Positions 17,085 through 26,069 of a DNA stretch of 64,000 nt are shown here, piece after piece; position 1 is the stretch's first letter, and each line of letters starts with the position of its first letter. The notes beneath the pieces were generated by a model, which worked only from the letters and a program-made list of their open reading frames with translations, was not told the DNA's origin and did no database searches. A program made the position numbers and the translations under genes. Origin of the DNA: Arenibacter certesii DSM 19833 (GTDB taxonomy: Bacteria; Bacteroidota; Bacteroidia; Flavobacteriales; Flavobacteriaceae); assembly GCF_000429545.1 (NCBI RefSeq), contig NZ_KE386914.1, forward strand, positions 158,977-222,976, in the 5' to 3' direction.

Positions 17085-18392
17085 ATGATAAATAGCTTTA
17101 TAACGTACTTATATAGACGTTTTTTCACTCCAAATATATACAAAAGAGTACAACAACTAAGAGTATTTGATATCACAAATCCTGAACAGAAAAAAAATCA
17201 TCAATTAAAAAAACTTGAAGAAGTATTAAAAATAGCAATTAATAAAGTTCCTTTTTACAAGAAAATGAATCTACCCATCCATATTAAGGACATTTCCTAT
17301 GAGGATTTTCGAAAAATACCAATTATAACTAAAGAATTGATAAGAGATAATTCAAGTGAATTATTAAATGGAAATTATAAAAAACTAACTTACAAAAATA
17401 CTTCCGGTGGTTCGACTGGTGAGCCACTAGAATTTTATCAAACAAAAGAGCAAGGGGTTTATGGAACTTTAAATTATTATTATGCTTTACAATTAAATGG
17501 TATTCGAGGATTTGAAAAATCTGTGGATTTATGGGGAGCAGAAAGAGATATGCATAAAATAAAGAAGAAGTTTAATTTTAAATCATTAATCTATAACAAA
17601 ACCAGTCTCAATACCTTTATCCTTAGTGAAACTATAATAGAACATTATGTTAAAATATTAAACAAGAAAAAACCAGTTTTTATAAAAGCATATGTCCATT
17701 CGATATATGAAATTGCTAAATATATAAATTCTAAGTCAGTGAAAATAAACTTTAAACCAGTTATTCATTGCACAACTGGACCCTTATATCCAGAAATGAG
17801 AAATGAAATTAGCAAAGCATTTAATCAAGCCTACGTTTATAATTTCTATGGCTCAAGAGAAGTATCAGCAATAGCAACAGAAGTTAAAGGATTAGAAGGG
17901 ATGTACGTCTTATTTGACAACGTATTTGTTGAAATTCTTGATAGTGATAATAATCCAGTTCAACATGGAGAGGAGGGTGAAATAGTTATTACCACGCTTA
18001 ACAATCATTATATGCCTTTAATACGATACAAAATTGGAGACAGAGCCATAAAAGGCGATGATTCAAATTATGGCGTATTGCTTATGAAAAAGGTTGTAGG
18101 ACGAACATTAGGAGTTATACATAGGGAAGATGGTTCTCAGTTGGATGGTCAGTTTTTTACTTCATTATTTTTTAACAAAAAAGGAATTAAATCCTTCCAA
18201 TTAGTCCAGAAATCAATTTACGTTTTAGTTCTATACGTAGTGAAAAACAAAAATTTTAATAGTAATGAATTGGAGGAAGTAATATTAAGAATTAAGGATG
18301 AATTGCCAAATGTAACTATACAGTTGCTTTTTGTAGATAAAATTAATTTAACCAGCACAGGGAAAATCATGTACGTATATTCTGAAATATAA
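17085..18392 (+). CDS. CapK/PaaK-like adenylate-forming protein
   Basis: This 435-residue protein resembles phenylacetate-CoA ligases and the CapK proteins of capsule loci. It has the AMP-binding P-loop TSGGSTGEPL (106-115), the motif NFYGSREVSA near residue 255, and LIRYKIGDRA near 310. It lacks a signal peptide and should be cytosolic. Family members activate carboxylic acids as acyl-adenylates. In glycan loci they are thought to supply an acyl or amino-acyl group for sugar decoration, but the substrate is unknown. An acyltransferase gene of a different class lies four genes downstream. Confidence 0.78.
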   Translation: MINSFITYLYRRFFTPNIYKRVQQLRVFDITNPEQKKNHQLKKLEEVLKIAINKVPFYKKMNLPIHIKDISYEDFRKIPIITKELIRDNSSELLNGNYKKLTYKNTSGGSTGEPLEFYQTKEQGVYGTLNYYYALQLNGIRGFEKSVDLWGAERDMHKIKKKFNFKSLIYNKTSLNTFILSETIIEHYVKILNKKKPVFIKAYVHSIYEIAKYINSKSVKINFKPVIHCTTGPLYPEMRNEISKAFNQAYVYNFYGSREVSAIATEVKGLEGMYVLFDNVFVEILDSDNNPVQHGEEGEIVITTLNNHYMPLIRYKIGDRAIKGDDSNYGVLLMKKVVGRTLGVIHREDGSQLDGQFFTSLFFNKKGIKSFQLVQKSIYVLVLYVVKNKNFNSNELEEVILRIKDELPNVTIQLLFVDKINLTSTGKIMYVYSEI

Positions 18393-18449
18393 AAAAATCA
18401 GCAATTTATCGTTTTATTAAATATATTTTGTTGAATAGAAAGTAGTTAT

Positions 18450-19838
18450 ATGAAGAGTATTATATATTTATTGGTTTTAATTACATTGATTTTACTAACA
18501 CCATACAGGTTAGAAACTTTCAATGCTGCCTATAATTTCAATATTTCTGTAGTATACTTAGTCACACTGTTGTATTTTTTTTATCAACAATCAAGATATA
18601 ACAAAAATTGGTTGCGTTTTGATGTGATTTTTTTAATAGGCTATACTATTGTTCATTTTCAAATACCATTTTTGGCATCTATCGGTATTGAGCCTGAAAG
18701 ACCAAGCTTTATTTGGATTAATAAAGATGTTGTGAACTTTGCTACTTGGATGAGTGCAGTCACAATTGTATTATGGATGTGGGGATTTAGTTTATATGGT
18801 TATAGAAAAAGAACAAAACAAAGAGCTTTTAATTCACAGAATTCTATAATTAACTATTGTAAGTATGATATTATTTTATTTTTATCCTTTATAGTTTTTT
18901 TAAGTTTAGTCGGTACTTCCATATTTCAGGGAGTTTATGATGGTGGTGGAAGTTGGGGAAATGGAGCAAATCATGCTTTTTTATTACTTAGGGTATTGCT
19001 TTATCTTAGGATTATTTATTTTTTTAGAAGTTTTAAGAGGAATACTTCTTTAAAACGTATAGTAAAGAAATTACTAATATATAAGCTTTTCTTAATCACA
19101 CTTTCTATTTATACTTTACTTTTTTTATTGTCTGGTGATAGAGGGCCAGTCCTCTATGTTTCTTTAGTTGCAGGAGGTGCTTATGCATTATATATAAGAC
19201 CTGTTCCTTTAAGAAAATTAATTTTGATTGTTTTTTTAGGTGCATTTCTGTTTACTGTTATCCGCTTAGGAAGAGGCAGAGATAGTACTGAATTTAATGA
19301 AAGTAATATTTTTGAAAGAGGTTATGCTAATTATACTGAAAGTGAACAAGGTGTTAACGTCACTGACGAATTAGCTTCTTCTGTTAGAATTCAATACAGG
19401 GCCCTAGACGTTATTCCAAATAAACATCCTTATTTGTATGGAATAACTTTTTTCACAGTTGGTATAGGTACAGCTCCTTTTCTAGGGTCAACTATAATGG
19501 AAGTTTTCGACATACCTAAGCAATACGCTGGTTCTGCCATGTTTTTTACAGTATTAGGTCAAGGACCTAATCCAAGTTATGGTGAAGGCTCTGAAATACT
19601 TGCTGATATATATATAAACTTTGGCTTATATGGAACTTTTATAATTATGTTTATTTTTGGAATTTACACCAATATTGTAAATCAAAGGGCTCAAAATTTT
19701 GATTTTACCTATGTGTTAATTTTCTTAATTTTATTGACATCAGCTATAACTATGAATAGAGCAATGTTACTTTCTCCATTAAAAGATATAGTTTACGTAC
19801 TTTTTTTTAACTGGATTTTTACTAGAGTGATTAAATGA
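18450..19838 (+). CDS. wzy: O-antigen/capsule polymerase Wzy
   Basis: This polytopic membrane protein of 462 residues has about ten hydrophobic segments. A large periplasmic-type loop lies in the second half, with the stretch SVRIQYRALDVIPNKHPYLY. Arg-rich short loops such as SGDRGPVLYV and IRLGRGRDS are typical of O-antigen polymerases. Wzy proteins are poorly conserved. The assignment rests on topology, these loops, and the gene's place between glycosyltransferase genes in a locus that has wzx but no other polymerase. It would join flipped repeat units in the periplasm. The last four bases overlap the next gene (ATGA). Confidence 0.8.
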   Translation: MKSIIYLLVLITLILLTPYRLETFNAAYNFNISVVYLVTLLYFFYQQSRYNKNWLRFDVIFLIGYTIVHFQIPFLASIGIEPERPSFIWINKDVVNFATWMSAVTIVLWMWGFSLYGYRKRTKQRAFNSQNSIINYCKYDIILFLSFIVFLSLVGTSIFQGVYDGGGSWGNGANHAFLLLRVLLYLRIIYFFRSFKRNTSLKRIVKKLLIYKLFLITLSIYTLLFLLSGDRGPVLYVSLVAGGAYALYIRPVPLRKLILIVFLGAFLFTVIRLGRGRDSTEFNESNIFERGYANYTESEQGVNVTDELASSVRIQYRALDVIPNKHPYLYGITFFTVGIGTAPFLGSTIMEVFDIPKQYAGSAMFFTVLGQGPNPSYGEGSEILADIYINFGLYGTFIIMFIFGIYTNIVNQRAQNFDFTYVLIFLILLTSAITMNRAMLLSPLKDIVYVLFFNWIFTRVIK

Positions 19839-20935
19839 ATAAATCAAGAATTATTTTTTTTGTTACAGGTTTAGATAGTGGAGGTATAGAAAACTATTTG
19901 TTACGTTTTTTAATATTTGCCAAGAATAATATTAAAGCTACTATTTATACAAAGTCTGGTCTTTTAGGTGATCTTGAACAAGAATATTTAAACGCTGGGG
20001 CTGAGCTCAAGCCTTTCAAGCTGGGCTTGTATTCAGTTAAAGACCATCTTAAATTATATATGGAACTGAAAAAAGGAAAATTTGATGCTCTAGTTGACTT
20101 TACAGGAAATTTTGCTGCTCTACCACTTCTTCTGGCTAAAACGGTAGGTATACCCAACAGAGTTGTATTCTATAGAGGATCAACCAATCATTTTAAAGAA
20201 GACTATCTAAGAGTAACCTACAATAATATTTTGAATAAAATAATCCCTCTTGTTTCAACCTCCATACTTTCGAATTCTAAAGCTGCTCTTGATTTCTTTT
20301 TTAAAGGAATATGGGAAAATGATGACCGCTTTAAAGTCATTTATAATGGCATAGATGCCAATGCCTTTTTATCTACTAAAGATAATCTGCGTAAAGAATT
20401 AGATATACCCTCAGGTGCATTTGTAGTAGGCCATGTTGGACGGTATAATGAAGCTAAAAACCATCTAACCATGATTCAAGTAGCCATCGAATTATGTAAA
20501 AAATACGCTGATGTTTATTTTGTTTTTTGCGGTAGTAAAGTTGTAGAAAGTTTAGAAAAAAAAGTTAATCAAGAAGGATTGAGCTTGCAAATAAAACTGC
20601 TTGGATATAGAAAAGATATAATAAAGGTTCTAAATACTATGGATTGCTTTTATTTCCCCTCCTTAACAGAGGGACAACCCAATGCACTTATTGAAGCAAT
20701 GCTCGTTGGATTACCATTTGTAGCATCTAATATAAACCCCATTAAAGAAACTGTACCGAAAATTTTTCATTCACAGCTTTTAAATCCGGGTGACAAAAAC
20801 ATGGCTATTGAAAAAATTATCAAAATTAAAAATAATAAATTATTTGCTGAAGAATTAAATTTATCGAAATGGTCAAAATCAAATTTTGATTCAGAAAAAT
20901 TATTTAATGAATTTAATAAAGTTCTAATGAAATGA
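19835..20935 (+). CDS. Glycosyltransferase family 4 (GT-B)
   Basis: This retaining GT-B glycosyltransferase of 366 residues begins with FVTGLDSGGIENYLLRF, the usual Gly-rich N-terminal loop. It carries the domain-linker VIYNGIDANAF near residue 170 and VVGHVGRYNEAKNH at the second Rossmann domain. The donor-binding motif is FPSLTEGQPNALIEAMLVGLPFV (about 275-297), containing the E-x7-E pattern. It overlaps both neighbours by four bases, so the run wzy to acetyltransferase is one tightly coupled transcript. The sugar specificity is not predictable. Confidence 0.87.
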   Translation: MNKSRIIFFVTGLDSGGIENYLLRFLIFAKNNIKATIYTKSGLLGDLEQEYLNAGAELKPFKLGLYSVKDHLKLYMELKKGKFDALVDFTGNFAALPLLLAKTVGIPNRVVFYRGSTNHFKEDYLRVTYNNILNKIIPLVSTSILSNSKAALDFFFKGIWENDDRFKVIYNGIDANAFLSTKDNLRKELDIPSGAFVVGHVGRYNEAKNHLTMIQVAIELCKKYADVYFVFCGSKVVESLEKKVNQEGLSLQIKLLGYRKDIIKVLNTMDCFYFPSLTEGQPNALIEAMLVGLPFVASNINPIKETVPKIFHSQLLNPGDKNMAIEKIIKIKNNKLFAEELNLSKWSKSNFDSEKLFNEFNKVLMK

Positions 20936-21501
20936 ATACTGGTAGAGAAAAGTTTAAAAAAAATAGAACTTTGATAAATTGGTTTGTCAAAATATTTAAA
21001 TTATTACCAAAATCTATTCGATTATTTATATGGGATTTTACAAGCAGTTATTCTCAACTTCCTTTTATAGGTTTGAGGTACATATTAATTAAATCAATGC
21101 TTAAATCTTGTGGAGATAATGTTAAAATTGGGACTAATGTGCAAATTCTAGGTTGGAATAATCTACAATTAGGTAATAATATAAGTATTCATTCTAATTG
21201 TTATATTGATGCGTATGGAGGTATATATATAGGAGATAACGTATCAATAGCTCACAATACCTCAATTTTATCAACTAATCATGATTATAAAGATAATAAA
21301 TTACCCATAAAATATAATCCTACTTTAGAAAGCCCAGTTATCATATCTCAAGATGTTTGGATCGGTTGTGGTTGTAGAATATTAGCTGGTGTTAAAATAA
21401 ATGAACGTTCTATAATAGCGGCAGGAGCAGTTGTAAATAAAGAAGTTAAAATGAAAACAATTGTGGGAGGTGTACCGGCAAAATTAATAAAACAAATATG
21501 A
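20932..21501 (+). CDS. Left-handed beta-helix O-acyltransferase (WbbJ/LacA-like)
   Basis: This 189-residue protein of the hexapeptide-repeat acetyltransferase family has repeats starting near residue 60 (VKIGTNVQILG, LQLGNNISIHSN, IYIGDNVSIAHN). The catalytic-type segment STNHDYK comes near residue 116, with further turns (VWIGCGCRILAGVKI) and the usual end VVGGVPAKLIKQI. The N-terminal 55 residues are basic and hydrophobic, perhaps touching the membrane. It should O-acetylate a sugar of the repeat unit from acetyl-CoA. It overlaps both neighbouring genes by four bases. Confidence 0.87.
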   Translation: MNTGREKFKKNRTLINWFVKIFKLLPKSIRLFIWDFTSSYSQLPFIGLRYILIKSMLKSCGDNVKIGTNVQILGWNNLQLGNNISIHSNCYIDAYGGIYIGDNVSIAHNTSILSTNHDYKDNKLPIKYNPTLESPVIISQDVWIGCGCRILAGVKINERSIIAAGAVVNKEVKMKTIVGGVPAKLIKQI

Positions 21502-22664
21502 AATTATTATTTGTTCACGATCATCCTTTTTATGATCGCAACCAAAAAGTATATAGTGGAGGTGGACTTCCTAGTGACACTTGGCCTAAATATTTAAAAA
21601 ACTTTACAACATTAACGGTATTTGGCCGCAAGAGCTTTGAATTGAAAGATCAAAAAGTTTTATCTTCGCACGAGCATACTTCGTTTTATTTAACTGAAAA
21701 CTATTCGTCTTTAACCTCGTTAGTTTTAAATTATCAAAATTTAGAAAAGGAGCTTCTGATTGTAATTGATAATGTTGATGTGGTTTTAATAAGACTGCCA
21801 AGTGTTTTAGGAATTATTGCTGCAAGAATTGCTAACAATCAAAAAAAGAAAATATGGATTGAAGTAGTGGGAAATGCAAGAGAAGCATTCTCAACTCATG
21901 GGTCTATTTTCGGAAAAATATTTGCACCAATTTTTGATATTTTAAACAAAAAAGCAGTAAAAGAAGCAAATTTTGTGAGTTATGTAACTCAATCGAAACT
22001 TCAATTGGATTATCCTTCCAATACTAATGCCATTACCGCCTCCATTTCAAATGTTATTATCAATAATATTATTCCATATACAGAAATTGAAGCTGAGCGA
22101 TTCACCTCTAAAAATCTTAAAATATGCCTAATTGGCGGCTTCGATGCAAAATATAAAGGGCAGGAATTTTTATTGAGAGCAGTAAAACTTTTGCCTCCCA
22201 GTCAACAATTAAATATAGAATTATACTTGATCGGAAAGGGAGATTTTAAGTGGGTAGTAGATCTAGCCAAAAAATTAAATATTCATACTAATATTAAATT
22301 TATTGGCTCATTGGAATCTGGAAAACCCATCTTAAATATATTAAAAGAAATGTCCCTATATATCCAGCCATCACTTACTGAAGGGATGCCGAGAGCATTA
22401 CTAGAAGCTATGAGTATGGGATGTCCTGTTATGGGTAGCAGAGTTGGAGGAATACCAGATGTGGTTTCTGAAGACCTTTTACATAAAAAAGGAGATATTA
22501 AAAATATTGCAAATCAAATTGAGATGTTAATTTCAAATAGACAAAGATTATTGGATGAATCTTTACGTAGTTTAAAAATCATAAAGCCTTATCTTAAAAC
22601 AAATTTAGATATTAAAAGAGAGGAGTTTTATACAAGCATGAATAAAGCACTAAAAAATGGCTAA
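21498..22664 (+). CDS. Glycosyltransferase family 4 (GT-B)
   Basis: This 388-residue GT-B glycosyltransferase begins MKLLFVHDHPFYDRN. The N-terminal part is diverged and lacks a neat Gly-rich loop. The C-terminal domain is typical, with ICLIGGFDAKYKGQEFLLRA near 210, NIKFIGSLESGKP near 265, and IQPSLTEGMPRALLEAMSMGCPV (about 290-312), including GSRVGGIPDV. It uses a nucleotide sugar to extend the repeat unit at the inner face of the membrane. It overlaps the acyltransferase gene by four bases and the next glycosyltransferase gene by eight. Confidence 0.87.
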   Translation: MKLLFVHDHPFYDRNQKVYSGGGLPSDTWPKYLKNFTTLTVFGRKSFELKDQKVLSSHEHTSFYLTENYSSLTSLVLNYQNLEKELLIVIDNVDVVLIRLPSVLGIIAARIANNQKKKIWIEVVGNAREAFSTHGSIFGKIFAPIFDILNKKAVKEANFVSYVTQSKLQLDYPSNTNAITASISNVIINNIIPYTEIEAERFTSKNLKICLIGGFDAKYKGQEFLLRAVKLLPPSQQLNIELYLIGKGDFKWVVDLAKKLNIHTNIKFIGSLESGKPILNILKEMSLYIQPSLTEGMPRALLEAMSMGCPVMGSRVGGIPDVVSEDLLHKKGDIKNIANQIEMLISNRQRLLDESLRSLKIIKPYLKTNLDIKREEFYTSMNKALKNG

Positions 22665-23826
22665 ACCAAAACTTGTTCGCATCACCACAATCCCCTTTTC
22701 TTTAGAAAAATTACTAAAAGGACAACTGGATTATATGCAGAAACATTTTAATGTTACCGCAGTTTCTTCGGAGAAGGAAAACTTAGAGACGTTTGGCAAA
22801 GAAGAGGGAGTGGCAACTTACCATATTGAAATGACACGGCAGATTACTCCATGGGCGGATCTTAAAGCTGTTTACCAGCTTTATAAATTTATAAACAAAG
22901 AAAAACCTACCATTGTTCACACTCATACCCCTAAAGCGGGAATTGTCGGGATGATGGCAGCGTGGTTGGCCAGGGTTCCACATAGATTGCACACAGTAGG
23001 TGGTCTGCCTCTTATGGAAGCCACAGGCAACAAAAGAAAATTGTTGGACTTTGTGGAAAAAAACACCTATAATTTCGCAACCAAAATATACCCAAACTCT
23101 AAAGGACTTTTTGAATTTATAGTCGCTGAGAGTCTTGCAAAACCAGAAAAGCTTAAAATAATAGGTCAAGGCAGTACTAATGGTATTAATACCCATTTAT
23201 TTGATCCAACGCATTTTACGGATGTAAGAGATACCCTTCGTAAAGAACTAAATATTCCACAAGAAAGTTTTGTATTTGTGTTTGTAGGCCGGATAGTAGG
23301 AGATAAAGGAATTAATGAATTAGTGGAGGCTTTTAGTAATATTCAAAGGAATTCGCAAGGATCAAAAGACAAAGATCCAAAACTTTTATTGGTTGGATTT
23401 TTAGAAACAGAACTAGATCCTTTAAAGCCTGAAACACTGTATGCTATTGAAAACAATCCCGATATAATTTCTGTGGGTTATCAAAAAGATGTTCGCCCCT
23501 ACTTTGCTGCTGCGGATGCTTTAGCTTTTCCTAGCTATAGAGAAGGTTTTCCTAATGTTGTTATGCAAGCTGGAGCAATGGGACTTCCTGCAATTGTTTC
23601 TAACATTAATGGTTGTAATGAAATAATAGAAGAAGGAAAAAATGGCTTAATAATAAAGGTTAAGGATTCCACCACTTTAGAGCAAGCTTTGACAGAGCTC
23701 TTGACAAACTCTAGCCTTTACCAAAAATTAAAATCTAATGCTAGGGAGATGATCACTTCCCGTTTTTCACAGGAGGAGGTATGGAAAGCCCTATTGGAAG
23801 AATATAATCTTTTACTAAAAAGGTGA
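22657..23826 (+). CDS. Glycosyltransferase family 4, PglA-like
   Basis: This 389-residue GT-B enzyme of the group that includes Campylobacter PglA and similar enzymes acts early on the lipid-linked sugar. Marks are EKPTIVHTHTPKAGIVGMMA near residue 88, RLHTVGGLPLME near 118, VFVGRIVGDKGI near 210, and FPSYREGFPNVVMQAGAMGLP (about 290-310). Its place directly before PglD-, PglE-, PglF- and PglC-like genes suggests it adds the second sugar onto a bacillosamine-type first sugar. That is inference from context. Base composition returns toward the genome average here, marking the right edge of the AT-rich cassette. Confidence 0.85.
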   Translation: MAKPKLVRITTIPFSLEKLLKGQLDYMQKHFNVTAVSSEKENLETFGKEEGVATYHIEMTRQITPWADLKAVYQLYKFINKEKPTIVHTHTPKAGIVGMMAAWLARVPHRLHTVGGLPLMEATGNKRKLLDFVEKNTYNFATKIYPNSKGLFEFIVAESLAKPEKLKIIGQGSTNGINTHLFDPTHFTDVRDTLRKELNIPQESFVFVFVGRIVGDKGINELVEAFSNIQRNSQGSKDKDPKLLLVGFLETELDPLKPETLYAIENNPDIISVGYQKDVRPYFAAADALAFPSYREGFPNVVMQAGAMGLPAIVSNINGCNEIIEEGKNGLIIKVKDSTTLEQALTELLTNSSLYQKLKSNAREMITSRFSQEEVWKALLEEYNLLLKR

Positions 23827-24446
23827 AAATTCAAAAAAACATCAGTTTTATTGGCTATTCTGGTCATGCTTATGTTTGCATAGAAACTGCGCAGCTTTTA
23901 GGGTATACGGTAACTGGCTATCATGACTTTCAAGAGCTTGAACAGAATCCATATAACTTACGCTTTTTAGGTCCCGAAGAACAATTTGAGCAACACGATG
24001 GATTTCTATTTGGAAGCATTGGAAATAACAACATCAGGGAAAAAGTTTTTAGAACTATTTCAGCTATAAAAAGGGATATGTTTGTTTCCCTCCTACATCC
24101 ATCTGCGACTCTATCCAAAACAGCTACTATAGATACTAATGTTCTTATTTCAGCTGGAGCCATTGTCAATGCGCTTAGCAATATTGGAATAGGAGCAATA
24201 ATAAATACGGGCGCTATAGTGGAACACGAGTGTACTATTAAAGCTTTTGCCCATATTGCACCTGGAGCAACTTTAGCAGGAAACGTAACCGTTGGAAAAA
24301 GAAGTTTTATAGGGGCAGGTGCAGTTGTTAAACAAGGAGTAACTATTGGCAATGATGTTATAGTTGGTGCTGGAGCTGTAATTATTAAAGATATTCCTGA
24401 TAATCTTACTGTGGTGGGTAACCCTGCAAAGAGATTAATAAAATAG
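23823..24446 (+). CDS. PglD/NeuD-like sugar N-acetyltransferase
   Basis: This 207-residue protein has an N-terminal UDP-sugar binding domain (ISFIGYSGHAYVCIETA). A left-handed beta-helix of hexapeptide repeats follows (about 95-200), with the general-base histidine in VEHECTIKAFAHIAPG. It ends in VVGNPAKRLIK, as in PglD. The reaction would be acetyl-CoA-dependent N-acetylation of a 4-amino sugar nucleotide. The start is a GTG at 23823 overlapping the upstream stop (GTGA), so the gene is translationally coupled to the glycosyltransferase. The next gene encodes the matching aminotransferase. Confidence 0.85.
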   Translation: MKIQKNISFIGYSGHAYVCIETAQLLGYTVTGYHDFQELEQNPYNLRFLGPEEQFEQHDGFLFGSIGNNNIREKVFRTISAIKRDMFVSLLHPSATLSKTATIDTNVLISAGAIVNALSNIGIGAIINTGAIVEHECTIKAFAHIAPGATLAGNVTVGKRSFIGAGAVVKQGVTIGNDVIVGAGAVIIKDIPDNLTVVGNPAKRLIK

Positions 24447-24449
24447 GAT

Positions 24450-24568
24450 ATTCAAGAATTCAAAGATTCAATAAAAATCTTCGATTTTTATTGAATCAAA
24501 TATTGCACCACTAATAATTGAAACTAAAACACGATTCGAGATATAAACTAATCATTGAATTCTTGAAT
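24450..24568. repeat. Nested inverted repeats between pgl-like genes
   Basis: ATTCAAGAATTCAA (24450-24463) is the exact reverse complement of TTGAATTCTTGAAT (24555-24568). Inside lies a perfect 15-bp stem, GATTCAATAAAAATC (24465-24479) with its complement at 24483-24497 around a TTC loop. The arrangement resembles the inverted-repeat flanks of the GxxExxY unit without a gene inside. A transcript attenuator is an alternative, although no clean U run follows. Confidence 0.7.
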
Positions 24569-24602
24569 TAGTAAAAAATTTTGAATAAATAAACAACGAA
24601 TA

Positions 24603-25751
24603 ATGATACCCTTATCAATCCCAAAACTAGAAGGCAACGAATGGAAATACGTTAAAGATTGCCTAGATACCGGTTGGATTTCCTCTGCCGGTAGTTATGT
24701 TACTCAGTTTGAAGAAATGGTGGCCCAATATGCTGGTGCCAAGTACGGCGTAGCCTGTATGAATGGTACCGTAGGTTTACATATTTCCCAAATCTTATTA
24801 GGGGTCACTGCAGACGATCACGTTATTACGCCCAATATTACTTTTATTGCAACTTTAAATGCCATAAAATATACAGGGGCTACCCCTATTCTTATAGATG
24901 TGGATCCAAACAATTGGCAAATGGATTTGAACCTATTGGAGGAATACCTGCAAGAGCATACCAAAATAAGAGAAACAGAGTCAGGACTCTTCAGCTTTGA
25001 TAATCGTACCAACAAGCGTGTCCGTGCTATTATGCCTGTACACGTCTTGGGTAATATGGGTGATATGGACCGGTTAATGGCAATAGCCAATACCTATCAT
25101 TTAGAAGTTATTGAAGATACTACTGAAGCTTTAGGATCTACCTTTAATAATAAACACGCTGGCACGTTTGGAAAATTAGGAGTCTTTAGTTTTAATGGGA
25201 ATAAAATTATTTCTACTGGTGGGGGTGGTGTTATCGTTACCGATGATGAAGAATTGGCTAAAAAGGCAAAGCATTTAACCACTCAAGCCAAGGTTAGTGC
25301 TATGGATTATATTCACGATGAAATAGGCTATAATTATCGACTCGTCAACGTTTTGGCTGCTATCGGTGTTGCACAAATGGAGCAATTCCCTGCCATTTTA
25401 GAAAATAAACAAACCATGGATGCCTTTTACCGTAAGGAGTTAAATGGAGTTGGAGATATTAAATTTCAAGAAATTCCTGAAGGAACAAGTCCTAATGGCT
25501 GGCTATTTACTTTTAGCACCTCACGTATGCGAGAGCTATTAGATTACTTAAATGCTAATGGCGTGCAATCGCGTCCATTTTGGATGCCTATGAACCAATT
25601 GGACATGTTTAAAGATGAATTTTATTTTCATAAAACTGATGTTTCTGCCTCTGTTTATGATAGCAGTATAAGCATACCCAGTTCAGCGGGCATAACACAG
25701 GAGCAAATGGAGACAGTAGTTTCGGTTATCAAGAAGTTCTATGCTAGCTAA
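24603..25751 (+). CDS. PLP-dependent sugar aminotransferase (LegC/PglE-like)
   Basis: This DegT/DnrJ/EryC1-family aminotransferase of 382 residues is predicted to aminate C4 of a UDP-4-keto-6-deoxy-HexNAc using glutamate. It begins with IPLSIPKLEGNEWKYVKDCL and TGWISSAGSYVTQFEE, features I associate with the LegC subgroup. MPVHVLGNMGDMDRL is near residue 140, DTTEALGS near 173, and the PLP lysine K201 lies in FNGNKIISTGGGG. It lies between the acetyltransferase and dehydratase genes with which it would work. A 156-bp spacer with nested inverted repeats precedes it. Confidence 0.87.
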   Translation: MIPLSIPKLEGNEWKYVKDCLDTGWISSAGSYVTQFEEMVAQYAGAKYGVACMNGTVGLHISQILLGVTADDHVITPNITFIATLNAIKYTGATPILIDVDPNNWQMDLNLLEEYLQEHTKIRETESGLFSFDNRTNKRVRAIMPVHVLGNMGDMDRLMAIANTYHLEVIEDTTEALGSTFNNKHAGTFGKLGVFSFNGNKIISTGGGGVIVTDDEELAKKAKHLTTQAKVSAMDYIHDEIGYNYRLVNVLAAIGVAQMEQFPAILENKQTMDAFYRKELNGVGDIKFQEIPEGTSPNGWLFTFSTSRMRELLDYLNANGVQSRPFWMPMNQLDMFKDEFYFHKTDVSASVYDSSISIPSSAGITQEQMETVVSVIKKFYAS

Positions 25752-26069
25752 ATCAAATAAAAAAAACTCACACTTCTAACTAATAATTTAAAATATTTTC
25801 TTTTTTACTCACGGATTTTATTTCCTTATTAGTGGTGTTCGTGAATCTACGATTTGCATTGCCCAAAAAAGAAACAAAAAAGTCTAGGCTTACGAAACTT
25901 TATCTAAATTTTCATTCAGCACCTAAATTTTAGGAACTCGCGTGAAAAATTATTTACATGGTGTTTATTTGAGATCGCTCAAACAGCCTAAAATTTTACG
26001 GCTTTCTCATTTTAAATTTCACGATAAATTTTCGATAGGCCGGCATTTAACATTTAAAAACTATTATAA
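25752..26069. repeat. Intergenic element inside the operon
   Basis: No gene is seen in this 318-bp spacer. Positions about 25835-25890 (GTGAATCTACGATTTGCATT, GCCCAAAAAAGAAACAAAAA) are an inverted relative of the GTTTCTTTTGGGCGAGCAAA and TTCACGAA blocks at 0.42-0.6 and 8.4-8.85 kb. The second half (GCGTGAAAAATTATTTACAT, CCTAAAATTTTACGGC, AATTTCACGATAAATTTTCG) contains inverted pieces and looks like part of the same dispersed family. Confidence 0.55.

Noticed and set aside
23930-24352. 140-codon antisense frame inside the PglD-like gene
   Set aside because: It is the mirror of the hexapeptide-repeat region; the sense strand has a complete family match.
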